Shown: one piece after another, positions 13,001-22,871 of the stretch
Layout: each line of letters opens with the position of its first letter
How positions within the stretch are numbered: position 1 is the first letter of the stretch
Made by a program: the position numbers and the translations under genes
Origin: Chloranthus sessilifolius
Taxonomy: Eukaryota > Streptophyta > Magnoliopsida > Chloranthales > Chloranthaceae
Assembly: GCA_021018995.1 (NCBI GenBank)
Contig: CM037586.1
Coordinates: 149,400,060-149,464,059 of the forward strand
Length of the DNA: 64,000 nucleotides
Direction of reading: 5' to 3'
The notes under the pieces: generated by a model
Told to the model about the DNA's origin: nothing
Seen by the model: only the letters and a program-made list of their open reading frames with translations
The model's database searches: none

Positions 13001-16000
13001 GTTTAATGGTTTTAAACTCATCCCGATTAATGTCTTGTGAATTTCATCTCTTCCAAGGATTTTAGTAAACGGATCCACCAGGCTTTCCGCAGACCTGACC
13101 CCAATTACTAAGATTATTCCATCTCTAAGTAATTATTTTACATAGTTATATCTTAAACCAATGAGTATTTTTTACATTATACGTTTGACTATAAGTCATG
13201 GATCAAAAAAATCGGATTTTCGATACGTATCATCCAAACTTCCAAGATGATACGTATCGCGTATCGTCTTAGTACAATTTTTTTTTTTAATCCCAAAAAA
13301 TATCTTAAAATTCTTGGACAAACGATAAATTGACCGATAATTTGGACAATACGGAAGATAAATTGGACGATACAGACGATAATTTGACTGTTTCTAAGGG
13401 GCCAAAGAAAAACCCTAAAATTCTGGGACGGATAATAAATTGATCGATAATTTGGACGATACGGACGACACATTGGACGATAAGGACAATACAAACGATA
13501 ATTTGACTGTTTTTTAGGGGGGGGGCCAAGAAAGACCAATATTACCGTATCGTCCAGGTCCAGTATCGAACAATATTTTGATCCATGCTATAAGCCTTTG
13601 ATAGTGATGCTTCACTTTCACAATGTACACAGTAGGCGGCAATGGTTTAATCATAATTGGAATTTCAATTAGTAAATTGAATTTCACATCCAGAAAAGTC
13701 GTTACACTTATTGATGTGCTCCATGTATCCGAAATTCACAAGAATCTTGTATCAGGGGGTTTACTAATCAAGCATGATTTCAAACTTGTATTTGAATCGG
13801 ATAAGTTTATCTTATCTAAGAATGGTGAATTTGTTGGAAATGGATATGTCATGAGAGGCATGTTCAAATTGAATGTAACTGATCAAATCAATAAAATCTC
13901 TTCTTCTTCTTACTCGGTCTCTCTTTTTAATTTATGGCATGATAGATTAGGCATGTTAATTGTAGATCTATGAAATACATGACTAACTTAGATTTAATTC
14001 CTAAACATGAATTTTTTTATAGTCGTGCTTGTAGTGTATGTGTTAAAACTAAGATTACTAGAATGTATTTTCGTAGTGTTATGAGAAATTCGTGTTTATT
14101 AGATCTAATACACAGTGATATTTGTGATTTAAATAATGTTCCTACTAGAGGAGAGAAACGATATTTTATTACTTTTATAGATGATTTTTTAAGATATGCT
14201 CATATATATTTATTAAGTACTAAAAATGAGGCTTTTGAAAAATTTAAGATTTATAAAGCTTAGTAGAAAATCAATTAAATAAAAAATAAAAGTCATTAGA
14301 TCTGATAGTAGTGGAGAATACATATCAAATGAGTTCTCTGAATTCTGTGAAGTACATGGAATTTGTCATGAGGTGACGGCCCCTTACACGCCACAACAAA
14401 ACGGAGTTGCCGAAAGAAAAAATAGGATATTAGTAGAAATGACTAATGCAATGTTGGTCAACACAAATCTAAATAAAATTTTATGGGGTGAAGCGTTATT
14501 AACCGCTACTCATATTTTGAATAAAATTTCACATAATAAAACTCTAACTACCCCTTATGAACTTTTGAAGAATAGAAAACCTAGTCAAACCTATTTTAAA
14601 GTATGAGGGTGTAGGGCACTTGTTAGATTAGTAGATCCTAAAAGACCTAAGATTGGTCTTAGAACTATAGAGTATGCATTTGTTGGTTATGCACAAAATA
14701 GTAAAACTTATAGATTTCTAGTCATGAAATATAATGATAATATAGATAAAAATAATAAAATCTAAAGATGTTATATTCAATGAATCTAAGTTTACTACTC
14801 TATCTAATAAATTAAATGATGAAAGTCAAACTTATGAAGATGGAGAACTTTCTAAATCTAAAGATGTTATTAAATCTTCGAGGGATAAAGAAGTCATCAT
14901 TAAACCTAGAAGAAGTGAAGTCAACGATTTGAAACTAGTCTTTTAAAAGACTATTATATCTATCTTATTGAAGGGAATAGGACGAAAATACTAAGAAACA
15001 TTTATGTCTAAATATAGAAGATGAACCTATAACTTTTGACGATGTCATGAAATCTAGGGATAGTGCTTTTTGGAAGGAAGCGATCAAATGACAAATGGAC
15101 TCCATAATGGGAAACAAAACGTGAAAATTAGTAGACTTACCTGAAGGATCTAAACCCATAAGGTATAGATTGCCGAAGCCACAGACTTAAATCGATCAAT
15201 TAAAAATTCCGACTCGATCGATCGACTAAGAAACATAATTGCGCCTCAGACTATTTGCCCACTGTCCACCATCAATCGATCGAAAGCTTCAATTGATCGA
15301 TCGACTGAGTGCTTCTTCAGTCCTTTGGGTTTGAGTTGTTTTTTGTTCTTTCGCCTTTGATATTCTTCTTCCGCCTTCGATACGCTACTGGCAGCTGTTT
15401 GAATATAATGTCCCCATCACTTATGCAAGGTCAATCAGATCCCATTCAAAAAAAATATACTATTTTATGACTTTTCCGCCGTTAAAAATGTAGTCAAAGT
15501 TGGAAAAAATTAATACACCAAAGTTTGATGGCGTTACCTTATCTTTGACCCATTAAACAGAGGGCAAAAAAGTCAAAAAAATAATTTTTTTTGTAAATGA
15601 CATGTCTCATGGCTGATCAACCCCAGACGGGATTTGTTTTGGGTTGATCAATGATCATGCCGTACTTCCCAAAGCCATAAAGAAAATATGAATCTGCCTC
15701 AAACCACTGTCTTGTAAATTTTATTTCCTTCATTTGTTGATTTAGCATCACAATTTTTTTTTCTAAAGTAAATTTTGATTCTTCAATCATCCGTTGGAAA
15801 TGAATCGAATGAAACAATTTAATTATATAAACTAATTGGGAAAAAAAATTAAAAGAAGATTTCATATATGTTATAATTAATTAAAGAAACATGGATCAAC
15901 TACAAAATTTAATAGATTTAAAAAATGCATAAATTCTCATTCAATTGATATAATAAATGGTAAAGCAGCTGTACTCTTTTCTGCAGTAGATACTCGCGCT

Positions 16001-16293
16001 TGGTCTTCCAATCTTCTTCGGCTACAAAAAAAATAAAAAATAAAGTGATCAAACAGCGCCTTTTTTACAAATAAATAAGTAGAATTAGATGTACCTGGCG
16101 ATTTAGCAGGTTTGGTGGCCGCACTCCTGATTCTAAGTGAACTAATTGAGCACGAAGACGACGACTTCCCAGTGGAAAACCGAAGCCTTGGTATAAGGTT
16201 AGGGTTAGGGTTCGTAGAGGAGAAGAGTTTACATGTGAAATTAGGATTTAGGGAAGAAGATGGATGTGATGAAATTGGAACTAAAACTACCAT
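6779..16293 (-). CDS. STR14: STR14-like rhodanese domain protein, chloroplastic (5 of ~6 exons; 3' end off the window)
   Basis: I assembled five exons on the minus strand by splice signals and frame: exon 1 16293-16095, exon 2 16021-15975, exon 3 9029-8937, exon 4 7111-6973, exon 5 6881-6779. All introns are GT...AG and the phases join without a stop. The product (about 193 residues here) begins with a Ser/Pro-rich chloroplast transit peptide (MVVLVPISSHPSSS...). It continues through AEEDWKTKREYLLQ, VRSVDVKEALRLQNE, VILDVRPEAEFKE, AHPPGAINVQIYRL, EWTAWDIARRAAFAFFG and GTEENPEF, then the loop IVACSSGGTM with the predicted active-site Cys, and TQNLPEGQQSR. This matches plant rhodanese-like domain-containing protein 14. 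The last ~40 residues (usually SLIAAYLLVLNGY...) are not in the window. Introns 2 and 3 hold several TEs. An insertion at 16622 sits 0.33 kb upstream of the ATG. Whether the full gene is functional depends on the unseen exon. Confidence 0.87.
7170..7230. repeat. (TA)n microsatellite
   Basis: About 60 bases of uninterrupted TA lie in intron 3 of the STR14-like gene, 60 bases upstream of the exon 4 acceptor in gene orientation. Confidence 0.95.
7739..7787. repeat. (GA)n microsatellite
   Basis: About 48 bases of GA repeats with one AAAG interruption, preceded by a short (TA)n. It lies in intron 3 of the STR14-like gene. Confidence 0.9.
7934..8151. mobile_element. hAT-type MITE copy A (218 bp)
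   Basis: The terminal inverted repeats are CATGGGTCAAA (7934-7944) and TTTGACCCATG (8141-8151). The flanking 8-bp direct repeats CTTCTAAC (7926-7933) and CTTCGAAC (8152-8159) differ at one base. An 8-bp duplication and a CA..G start fit the hAT superfamily. The interior is rich in GATACGTATCGG-like and ATACAT palindromes. There is no coding capacity. It lies in intron 3 of the STR14-like gene. Confidence 0.88.
9702..9834. mobile_element. hAT-type MITE copy D (133 bp)
   Basis: The TIRs are CAAGGATCAAAAT (9702-9714) and ATTTTGATCCTTG (9822-9834), perfect complements. The target duplication is a perfect 8 bp, GGTAGAAC at 9694-9701 and 9835-9842. The interior repeats CGAAATTTCGG, itself palindromic. 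The perfect TSD suggests it is the youngest copy in the window. It lies in intron 2 of the STR14-like gene. Confidence 0.92.
9936..10440 (+). mobile_element. copia-type LTR end, PBS and leader fragment
   Basis: An LTR-like stretch, with (CT)n at 10062-10095, leads into TTGGTATCAGAGCC at 10183-10196, the exact plant tRNA-iMet PBS. About 240 bases of leader follow before the similarity stops near 10440. No gag is recognisable. This is a 5' fragment of a plus-strand retrotransposon inside intron 2 of the STR14-like gene. The LTR start at 9936 (TGTTGTTAG) is a guess. Confidence 0.6.
10184..10196 (+). promoter_or_regulatory. tRNA-iMet primer binding site
   Basis: TGGTATCAGAGCC is the canonical plant copia/gypsy PBS complementary to the initiator Met tRNA 3' end. 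Confidence 0.85.
10441..11481. other. Intron sequence without recognisable feature
   Basis: AT-rich sequence inside intron 2 of the STR14-like gene. Short ORFs here show no family motif. Nothing else is seen. Confidence 0.6.
11482..11631. mobile_element. Short foldback MITE
   Basis: Two arms of about 50 bp are near-perfect complements: AATATTAGGTTAGAAGCACTTTCC... on the left and GGAAAGTGCTCCTCACCCAATATT on the right. Between them is a second palindrome, GGAGAAGCAGCC/GGCTGCTTCTCC. The right arm ends exactly where the copia LTR at 11632 begins. Confidence 0.7.
11632..12372 (-). repeat. 3' LTR of a minus-strand copia element (741 bp)
   Basis: On the plus strand the block starts TGTTGG (11632) and ends CCAACA (12372), the inverted termini of an LTR. 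Directly beside it at 12373-12382 the minus strand reads AGTGGGGGAT, a polypurine tract in the right place for a 3' LTR in minus orientation. The RNase H end of the same element follows at 13020-13622. Confidence 0.8.
12373..12382 (-). promoter_or_regulatory. Polypurine tract of copia element
   Basis: The minus strand AGTGGGGGAT abuts the LTR start TGTTGG. A near copy of the same motif lies at about 12440-12452. Confidence 0.7.
13020..13622 (-). pseudogene. copia RNase H C-terminus, split by a MITE
   Basis: Minus-strand frames read HCESEASLSKAYSNVQCKK (13622-13595 and 13196-13150, across the MITE), then RSAESLVDPFTKILGRDEIH (13100-13040). These are the last part of the copia RNase H (HCDSEAA...AYS; VRSSENLADPLTKGL). 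There are several stops. The hAT MITE at 13197-13587 is inserted in the KAYS codons. Confidence 0.75.
13197..13587. mobile_element. hAT-type MITE copy B (391 bp) nested in copia RNase H
   Basis: The TIRs are CATGGATCAAA (13197-13207) and TTTGATCCATG (13577-13587). The target duplication is CTATAAGT (13189-13196) and CTATAAGC (13588-13595), 7 of 8 identical. The interior has internal duplications of about 130 bp (ACGATAATTTGACTGTTT... occurs twice) and GATACGTATC motifs. Removing the element and one TSD copy makes the copia RNase H read through, which confirms the boundaries. Confidence 0.9.
13623..15176 (+). pseudogene. copia pol fragment: GAG-pre-integrase, integrase and start of RT
   Basis: The plus strand encodes the end of protease and GAG-pre-integrase (LIDVLHVSEIHKNLVSGGLL, LWHDRLG), the integrase zinc finger and core (CSVCVKTK, HSDICDL, YFITFIDDF), then PYTPQQNGVAERKNRILVEM and LLTATHILNKI. 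A capsid-proximal hinge and the first RT residues near 15060-15175 (FWKEAIK, LPEGSKPI) follow. Stops occur near 13971, 14262, 14604 and later. It is opposite in orientation to the copia LTR and RNase H to its left, so two elements, or an inverted one, meet at about 13622. Confidence 0.85.
15177..15430. repeat. LTR-like fragment with TCGATCGA palindromes
   Basis: It contains ACTCGATCGATCGACT, AATCGATCGAAAG and AATTGATCGATCGACT within 120 bases, then TTTCGCCTTTGATATTCTTCTTCCGCC. The same style and order of motifs is seen at 4113-4460 (TCGATCGATCGA clusters, then TTTCGCCTC and CTTCTTCCGACG). It is probably a fragment of the same LTR family. Confidence 0.5.
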
Positions 16294-16621
16294 TTTCTCA
16301 GGCCTGGATAAAAAAGTAGCAGTTTTTTTGGGTTAAATTTTCTTTTGAATCTGTTTAATTTATTTATTTTTACATAATTGTGTTTGAAGATTTGATGAGG
16401 TCTGGTGTGGCCCATGAGGTGTGGATTATGCGTGGTCTTTCGAATCTGAATTAGTGGTGGAGATTTAAAGGGTCTGTTTTCAAACGGATTGCTTTTCATC
16501 CCCGTCTGCACCCATACTAGAGTCTCCTGTCTCAGCCTCCTCCTCAGTGCCTTTAAGATATGTACCACAATTTAAATTACTAAAATCAGTGAAAAGTCAA
16601 AGCATACTTTCATTGATTTTT

Positions 16622-17669
16622 GGGAAATTTACGTGACAGACCTTGTCAAATGTTCCTTTTAGCGTAGAGACCCTATAGTTTCATTTTTACCCAAATCGAC
16701 CAGCTGGAAGCCTAGCTGACTCTAAGAAAAGCAAAAAGTCCAAATTACCCTCATTCTTTAACGCACAAAAACATCATCTTCTTCCTCATTTTAATCTGCT
16801 ACAGTTTCTAAAAATCAGAAGTGACGACGCCTACTCCTCAATCCAATCTATTCCGATCTGTTATTTAGATCGATCCAGATACACCTTTATAAGGCGATAT
16901 CGCCTCTTTAAAAAAAAAAAAATTTAAACAGTCGATGTCATCTTAAAACAGTCGATGCCGACTCTTAAAATAGTCGATAACGACTCTTAACACAATGAAT
17001 GATTGTTTTAATAATGATGGATCAGATAAAAATAATAATAATAAATAAATAAAATTTTATACTGTCGATGGTGATCAGATACATCGCCAATGATTCACGT
17101 AAATGCCATTATCGATCAGATAAAAAAAAAAAATTTTTATTTTTTTTTATTTTTTTATTTTTTTATTTTTTATAGTCGGCATCAATTGTTTACACAATCG
17201 ATAGCGACTGTATACGATCATCATCATTATATCGATCGATCATCGCCATTGTATAAATTTTTTATTTTTTGATTGACATCGATCATGAAGAGTCGCCATC
17301 GACTATTTTAAGAGTCGGCATCGACTGTGTTAAGAGTCGGTATCGACTGTTTAAATTTATTTTTTTATTTTTTTTTAAGAGGCGATGTCGCCTCACAAAA
17401 GTGTATCTGAATCGATCCAAATAACAGATCGGAATAGATTAGATTGAGGAGAAAGCGTCGTCACCTTCGTCACCTCTGATTTTTAGAAACTGTAGCAGAT
17501 TAAAATGAGGAAGATGATGTTTTTGTGCGTTAAAGAAAGGGAGTAATTTTGACTTTTTGCTATTCTTATGGTCGGGTAGACTTCCAGCTGGTCGATTTGG
17601 GTAAAGGTAAAATTATAAGGTCTCTGCAGTAAAAAGTACATCTGACAGGGTCGATCAGGTAAATTTCCC
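16622..17669. mobile_element. Non-autonomous MULE (1048 bp) with ~270-bp TIRs
   Basis: The left end GGGAAATTTAC and right end GTAAATTTCCC open long TIRs that can be followed for about 270 bp (shared pieces include ACCCAAATCGACCAGCTGGA, TTTAACGCACAAAAACATCA and AATCTGCTACAGTTTC). The 9-bp target duplication TTGATTTTT (16613-16621 and 17670-17678) is perfect. Nine bp is the Mutator signature. The terminal GGGAAATTT is shared with the 8-kb MULE at 22872. The interior has ~22-bp units with AGTCG...CGACT palindromes. There is no ORF of note. It lies 0.33 kb upstream of the STR14-like start codon. Confidence 0.93.
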
Positions 17670-17678
17670 TTGATTTTT

Positions 17679-18560
17679 AACACCTCACGCAGATGCACAG
17701 ATGTGTTGACTACTTTATCATGATGGGTGGACGCCCGTTATAGACTAACTCTTTTCATAAATAGTTGTGCACCACTCATAGGCGAAGATTAGTTAATCGA
17801 ATCGTATCCAAAAATTTCGGTTATCGGTTTGGTTCGGCTTGAATCGAAACCGAACCAATTTGCTAAATTTTGAAAACATGAAACCGAAAAAAATCAATTC
17901 GCTTTAGTTCCAATTTCGATTTTCTTTTTTCCAATTTTTTTGGATTTCTTCTAGTTTGTGTCGGTTTTCTAAATCTACCCAATCGATTTTCAATTTCGGC
18001 CTCCCAAAATCGAATCGATTCAGATTTATTCAGTTTTGGATCATTTTCGATCTGATTATGGTCCACTTCGGTGAAACGGTTTTTCAGTCGGTTAGGGTTT
18101 TCAACTCAAAAAATGATAGGGACTCAACGATAACAGTCGCACTTGAGTAAGGGTACCTTTCCCTATTCCAAACTAGGCAAATCTGGAGAGATGAAATAAA
18201 TAAATAAAAATCAGTGTGCGACTGATTTTGGACTCATAAGTATTTATGCATATCGGGAGGATTCACCTATCTCAAGAGGGAGATTGGCAAAATTTGACTA
18301 GTTGGAGAAATATTCTCACAAAAACAGATTAAAAAAATAAGATTAAAAAGTAAAATAAATTAAAATTCACAATTTTTTGACAAAATTTAAAAATTATTTG
18401 AAATTATTCATAAATGTACGTGAATTATTCAAAAAAATTTCAAAATTTGGCAAATTTGATGACTATATATTAGCTCACACACTGCCCTTGGTTCATAAGT
18501 CGCCAAGCGCCTAATACGAACTTTTTGTTGTGCAGAGAGAGCCTCAAAGGCAGTGCTCAA
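17679..18560. other. Gene-free stretch with degenerate repeats
   Basis: 17760-18110 is rich in CGGTTTGGTTCGG and complement motifs, as at 45160-45480 and 52080-52270, and looks like a decayed MITE family. 18300-18465 (ACGTGAATTATTC...TTTGATGACTATA) resembles the interior and right end of the MITE at 48195-48518. No gene is seen. Confidence 0.5.
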
Positions 18561-18776
18561 CAAGGGTCAAAATCTTGGGTATCCGATACGTATCGTCCGA
18601 GCTCCAAACCGATACGTATCGGACGATACGTATTGGAACAGTAACTTACCGGACAATACATTGAATGTATCGTCCGGGCATTTATATGTAAATGGCCGAT
18701 ATAGTACATTTAATGTACCGTATCGTCCTGGTTCAATACCGATGCGTATCGGTATCGGACGAAATTTTGACCCATG
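18561..18776. mobile_element. hAT-type MITE copy C (216 bp)
   Basis: The ends are CAAGGGTCAAAAT (18561-18573) and ATTTTGACCCATG (18764-18776), 12 of 13 complementary. The target duplication is GTGCTCAA (18553-18560) and ATGCTCAA (18777-18784), 7 of 8 identical. The interior contains CCGATACGTATCGG and CGATACGTATTGG, as in copy A. Confidence 0.9.
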
Positions 18777-20299
18777 ATGCTCAACTCTTCAAATACTTGG
18801 ATGGCCTCTTAGAGAAATCAACTCCCCTAACATCATAGGATTGTGAAGCCTGTCAGTGGCCCTTTGACAACTAAATTCCATAGTATTATGCATATAAATA
18901 TTTAATTTTTATTAATTTTCAAATAATAAATACTTTAAAACAAAATTATAGTACAACCCTCCTACAATGCAACATACTAACCAAATAATGAACCTACAGG
19001 TCCTACACACCTCTTAAACTTTGTTATTTTTAGTATTTAAAAAGGTTTTTCACAAATATGCCTTCCAAAGTTGTGTATTTTTTAAAAGTTGCTTCAACTT
19101 TGCTTATTGATAAAAAAATTCTTATTTTATAATTTTTCCTTAGAAAATTATCTACCATCACAGCAAATCATTTCCATGCATGATTAAAGTTAACTTTGTT
19201 GATTAGTCATGTGAAAGATAAAGCTATCCCTCAACAACTAAAGTTTTTAGGGATAAAATTATTGGAGTGTAACCTCAGGGGGTTTGGTGTAATGCCAAAT
19301 ACCGGCCTCAAGAAGTGAGAGACTCGAATAATCCCTTAAGGCCACTTTAGGAATTTATATTTTGTGCCAACCAAACATATGCTAACTTGGAGTGCGCACG
19401 TGCCCCTTGGATTAGTCAAGGTTGTCTAAGAGTCCGGAATCCCAGGTTAACAAAAAAGGAAACTTGTTGGGACGTGTAAAGTTAATGTTTTCCTATCTGT
19501 TTCGGCTGCATGTATGAAAACTTGACTATTCAATGTATGTAACATGAGCAAAAGTAAAAGACTTAAAATTTTACCATTTTGCACTTAAACCATAAGCATT
19601 GAGATATATGTAATTTCATTTTCACATATTCTCAAAGTAAATCAGATCTATATCGAGAGACCAATGTTGTTAGAATCTTTTGACAACACCAATTTGTCAA
19701 AGATGTGTGTCACATGGCAAAACAGGTGCACAAGTGTGACTGTCCGTCTCATCTATTGAAAATGATAATGCTCCATTAATCCTATTGGAAGTGCTTAATA
19801 ATTTAATATTAAACAGTTAGGATGGGAAATTCTTAATAATTTTAAAATATTTACCAGTTTACAAAGGAAAATTCGTCCTAAAATAATTGGCATATGATAA
19901 AGTCGACCCATTTGCAATAACGGCAAAGTCATTTTAAAATAATGCAAAATAAGCTTGAAAAAGGTATAAAATCGGTTCAAAATCATGGACAAACTTCAGA
20001 AAACTCATTTGTAAGATGGATAAGATCATCTCAAAACTGTTGACATAGGCCTGAAAATTTTATTTGTAATAAGGACAAAATTGTCTTATCAACCTTGAGA
20101 AGATGCCATTTTAACTGATTTTCTAATGGCATTTAACTCCCAGATTTTTAAACAAGAAACTACTAGCCATTAAGATAAAATTACAAAATTTTATTGTAAA
20201 TTACAAACGGAATGCCAACTTATATATATATATATATAGCAAATGGGACAATAGGTTTGAACCATATCGGGTTAGAACCTCAAATCACCTGTCACCGGA

Positions 20300-20445
20300 C
20301 AAGTGATTTCAAAACAACACCCATTTTGGGATTATATTATATGTATGGCATGTGATCTATAAAAAAATGGCAAGTAATTCCAAAACAAAGCCCATTTTGG
20401 GATCACGTACCATATATGGCATGTGATCTATAAGAAAATTTCAAA
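20300..20445 (+). repeat. Two-copy tandem repeat (~70 bp)
   Basis: Both copies contain AAGT(G/A)ATT(T/C)CAAAACAA, CCCATTTTGGGAT and GGCATGTGATCTATAA. Confidence 0.8.
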
Positions 20446-21663
20446 AAAACTGTTACTTTGGTGTTCAAAATTGTGGTCGAACCTTAGGTACTTCCCACAC
20501 ACCCTGGTGTATTGAAATTTTCCTCCTCTGACCACGGATTGCATGGTGAATGTGCATCGGATTATGCCCAAATTTTTTTGGTGGCCTCTTATCTTCCTTG
20601 GACAAGTTTTTCATAGAACCTGATACCTCGAGTGAATCATGGATGCCACATGACCTCCAACTGACTCTAACTTAGAGCCTCGGGATAGTTTTGAACCCAT
20701 AGTCATTCCTATATGAGAGTGTACATGCATCAAGATACATCTTAATAAGGTATTCTACCCATGGATAAAAAAAATATTTGACCTACGATTTATTCTCTCT
20801 TCATTCTTTTACAAAACCCTATAATTCGTTGGTTGGTCTGTCAATGAAGTTGTAGGTATTACGGAGGTGCGTCAATTTCAAAATTACGCTCGGCCTAACC
20901 ACTCACATCATGCGTATCAGCCTTTGCCTAGACGAACCCAGTTCCTCGGTCAATTTCTATCACCTCGCTCTCAACAATACCTCCACCAACTTCACCATAA
21001 TCCCACCTCAGAATCACATGGTTGGCTTCGAGATCAAAATTAAGAACAAGGACTAGGGGCTTAAAAGGACGAAATCAACATCACCTTTTATCAAAACCAG
21101 AGTTCCCTCACTTCTATGAGGTCATAAAAATGGGCTACATTAGTTCTTGTTAGAATAGTCTCACATAAATATCTGCTCTTATACCATAAAATAAAATCTA
21201 ACAGGCCTAATTTAATCTTACAAAATCGGCTTGTACGGTGAGGAGTGCCCAGATTATATATAGCCCCAGACCTCAAAGCCTACAAGCAATATGGAACTAT
21301 TCTAATAGTTCTGACTTAGAGAGGATTCTGTGGGAAACAATTTTCTGAGAGATTTCAAATGGGAAGGTGGTTTTCTGGCTGGATTTGATGCATACAAGAA
21401 CTCCTTTGATTTCTACTCCTTTGCCTAGATATACCCACTTCTTTGATTCCAGAGCTTATATTATTGATACGGCCCCGAAAATGTGGAAATTTTATGTTTT
21501 TTCCAGCAATTAGAAATGATTGGTGTTGTTTTAAGGATATTCGTTAAGCGGTGTGCATCAAGAAGAAACTGGTGTACGCATAGCAGCCCTCTTTATTAAT
21601 TTGGGCACTTGCACATCTATCTAGCCTGCAAGCTCAATGGAACAAGCTTAGAGCAAAACTTCT

Positions 21664-21756
21664 TAGATCATGGCACATTCAAGCACATATGCATCCATCT
21701 TATAGCCGGATCATGGCACATTCAAGCACATATGCATCCATCTTATAGCCCAAATA
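21664..21756 (+). repeat. Two-copy 47-bp tandem duplication
   Basis: GATCATGGCACATTCAAGCA followed by CATATGCATCCATCTTATAG occurs twice back to back, almost without change, so it is recent. Confidence 0.9.
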
Positions 21757-22132
21757 TAATCTTACTTTTTCTCCCTAATTGTAAAATAGAAACATATAAA
21801 TCAAATAAAAGAAGAGAAAAATTAAAATTATTAGCGCAACCGAAAAGCCAAAAAATTATGGTTCAAACCATTTAATCTAGAAAGTTAAAAATGGCCATTG
21901 TTAATATCTAAATGTGGAATTGATAGGAAAGTGCAATACTTGGATTCGACCATACACGTCAACCAACCAGCATACTTTTTAGGCTATATTTAAAATTATG
22001 TGCCAACTGCCACATGACTTACATGAGTCGCTTTTTGTCTCTCTTTTTCGTTTAAATGACCTAAGGTTTCTCACTTTATGCTCTTGTCATCCGCATTATA
22101 CTATTTAGATTGAACGACTCTATTACCACTAA

Positions 22133-22410
22133 GGCCCAGATTGGCAACGCTTTGCCGAAAAATAATTTTTAGGGGGAAATGAGTTTACTTGCCTCCTTTT
22201 TAATTGTTTAAAATGATCTCCTATGAGAAATCAGGTTGAAAATGGTGTTATGTGACAAGCGCTCTGTGCTACTTCTCAAATATGCGTATGTGGGAAGACG
22301 ACACAACCATTGTGCACCTCCCAAGTCTTCCTATCAAATAGTTGCTTTATTCAGGGAAGCTGAACAGACAGCCAAAAGTGATTTTCAAGAAATCGTTGCC
22401 AAACAGAGCC
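22133..22410. mobile_element. Tourist-like (PIF/Harbinger) MITE, 278 bp
   Basis: The left end GGCCCAGATTGGCAACG and the complement of the right end GGCTCTGTTTGGCAACG form imperfect TIRs. The 3-bp target TAA flanks both sides (22130-22132, 22411-22413). TIR sequence and TSD fit PIF/Harbinger Tourist elements. Confidence 0.8.
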
Positions 22411-22871
22411 TAAGAATTTAGGCCTAGGATACTCACTACCACTATAATTACTTGGCTTTGGCAAAAGATCTGCCACATAGCCTTAGCACTTTAGAACATA
22501 GTGACAAATTTCGCCAAAATTGGGAGAAATGGGGTCAAATGAAACTTTTGAAGAAATTTTGGTTATTTTTGGAAATTTCATAAATTTTGGTTTTTTGGGC
22601 GAAATTTTGGGAATTTCGGTTTTTTCGGCGAAATTTCATTAATTTTCACAAATTTTGAATTTTTTATTTTATATATATATTTTTAATATTAGTAATTTAC
22701 TAATAAATGACAAAAGCAAAGTTGACTCTTTGCTCACCAATCACCACTCACCAACTTTGGTTTGCTTAAGTGTAGAGTTGGAGCAATATATAGAGGGGTT
22801 GGAGTGTGTAGATTTCCCTCCCCAACGATGTAGGACTAAAGCTACTTAACAAAAAATAGCATTTTTTTCTA

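Larger units (their letters stand above)
18785..22130. other. Gene-free AT-rich stretch
   Basis: No ORF with family motifs was found. Small local structure: a ~70-bp tandem duplication at 20300-20445 (each copy with CCCATTTTGGGAT and GGCATGTGATCTATAA) and a 47-bp near-perfect tandem duplication at 21664-21756 (ATCATGGCACATTCAAGCAC...). The rest appears as unremarkable decayed sequence. Confidence 0.6.

Noticed and set aside
20800-21110. Possible fragment of an NDR1/HIN1-like (LEA-2) gene
   Set aside because: One frame reads NFYHLALNNTSTNFT and FEIKIKNKD, vaguely like that family, but no further motif, start or continuation was found.
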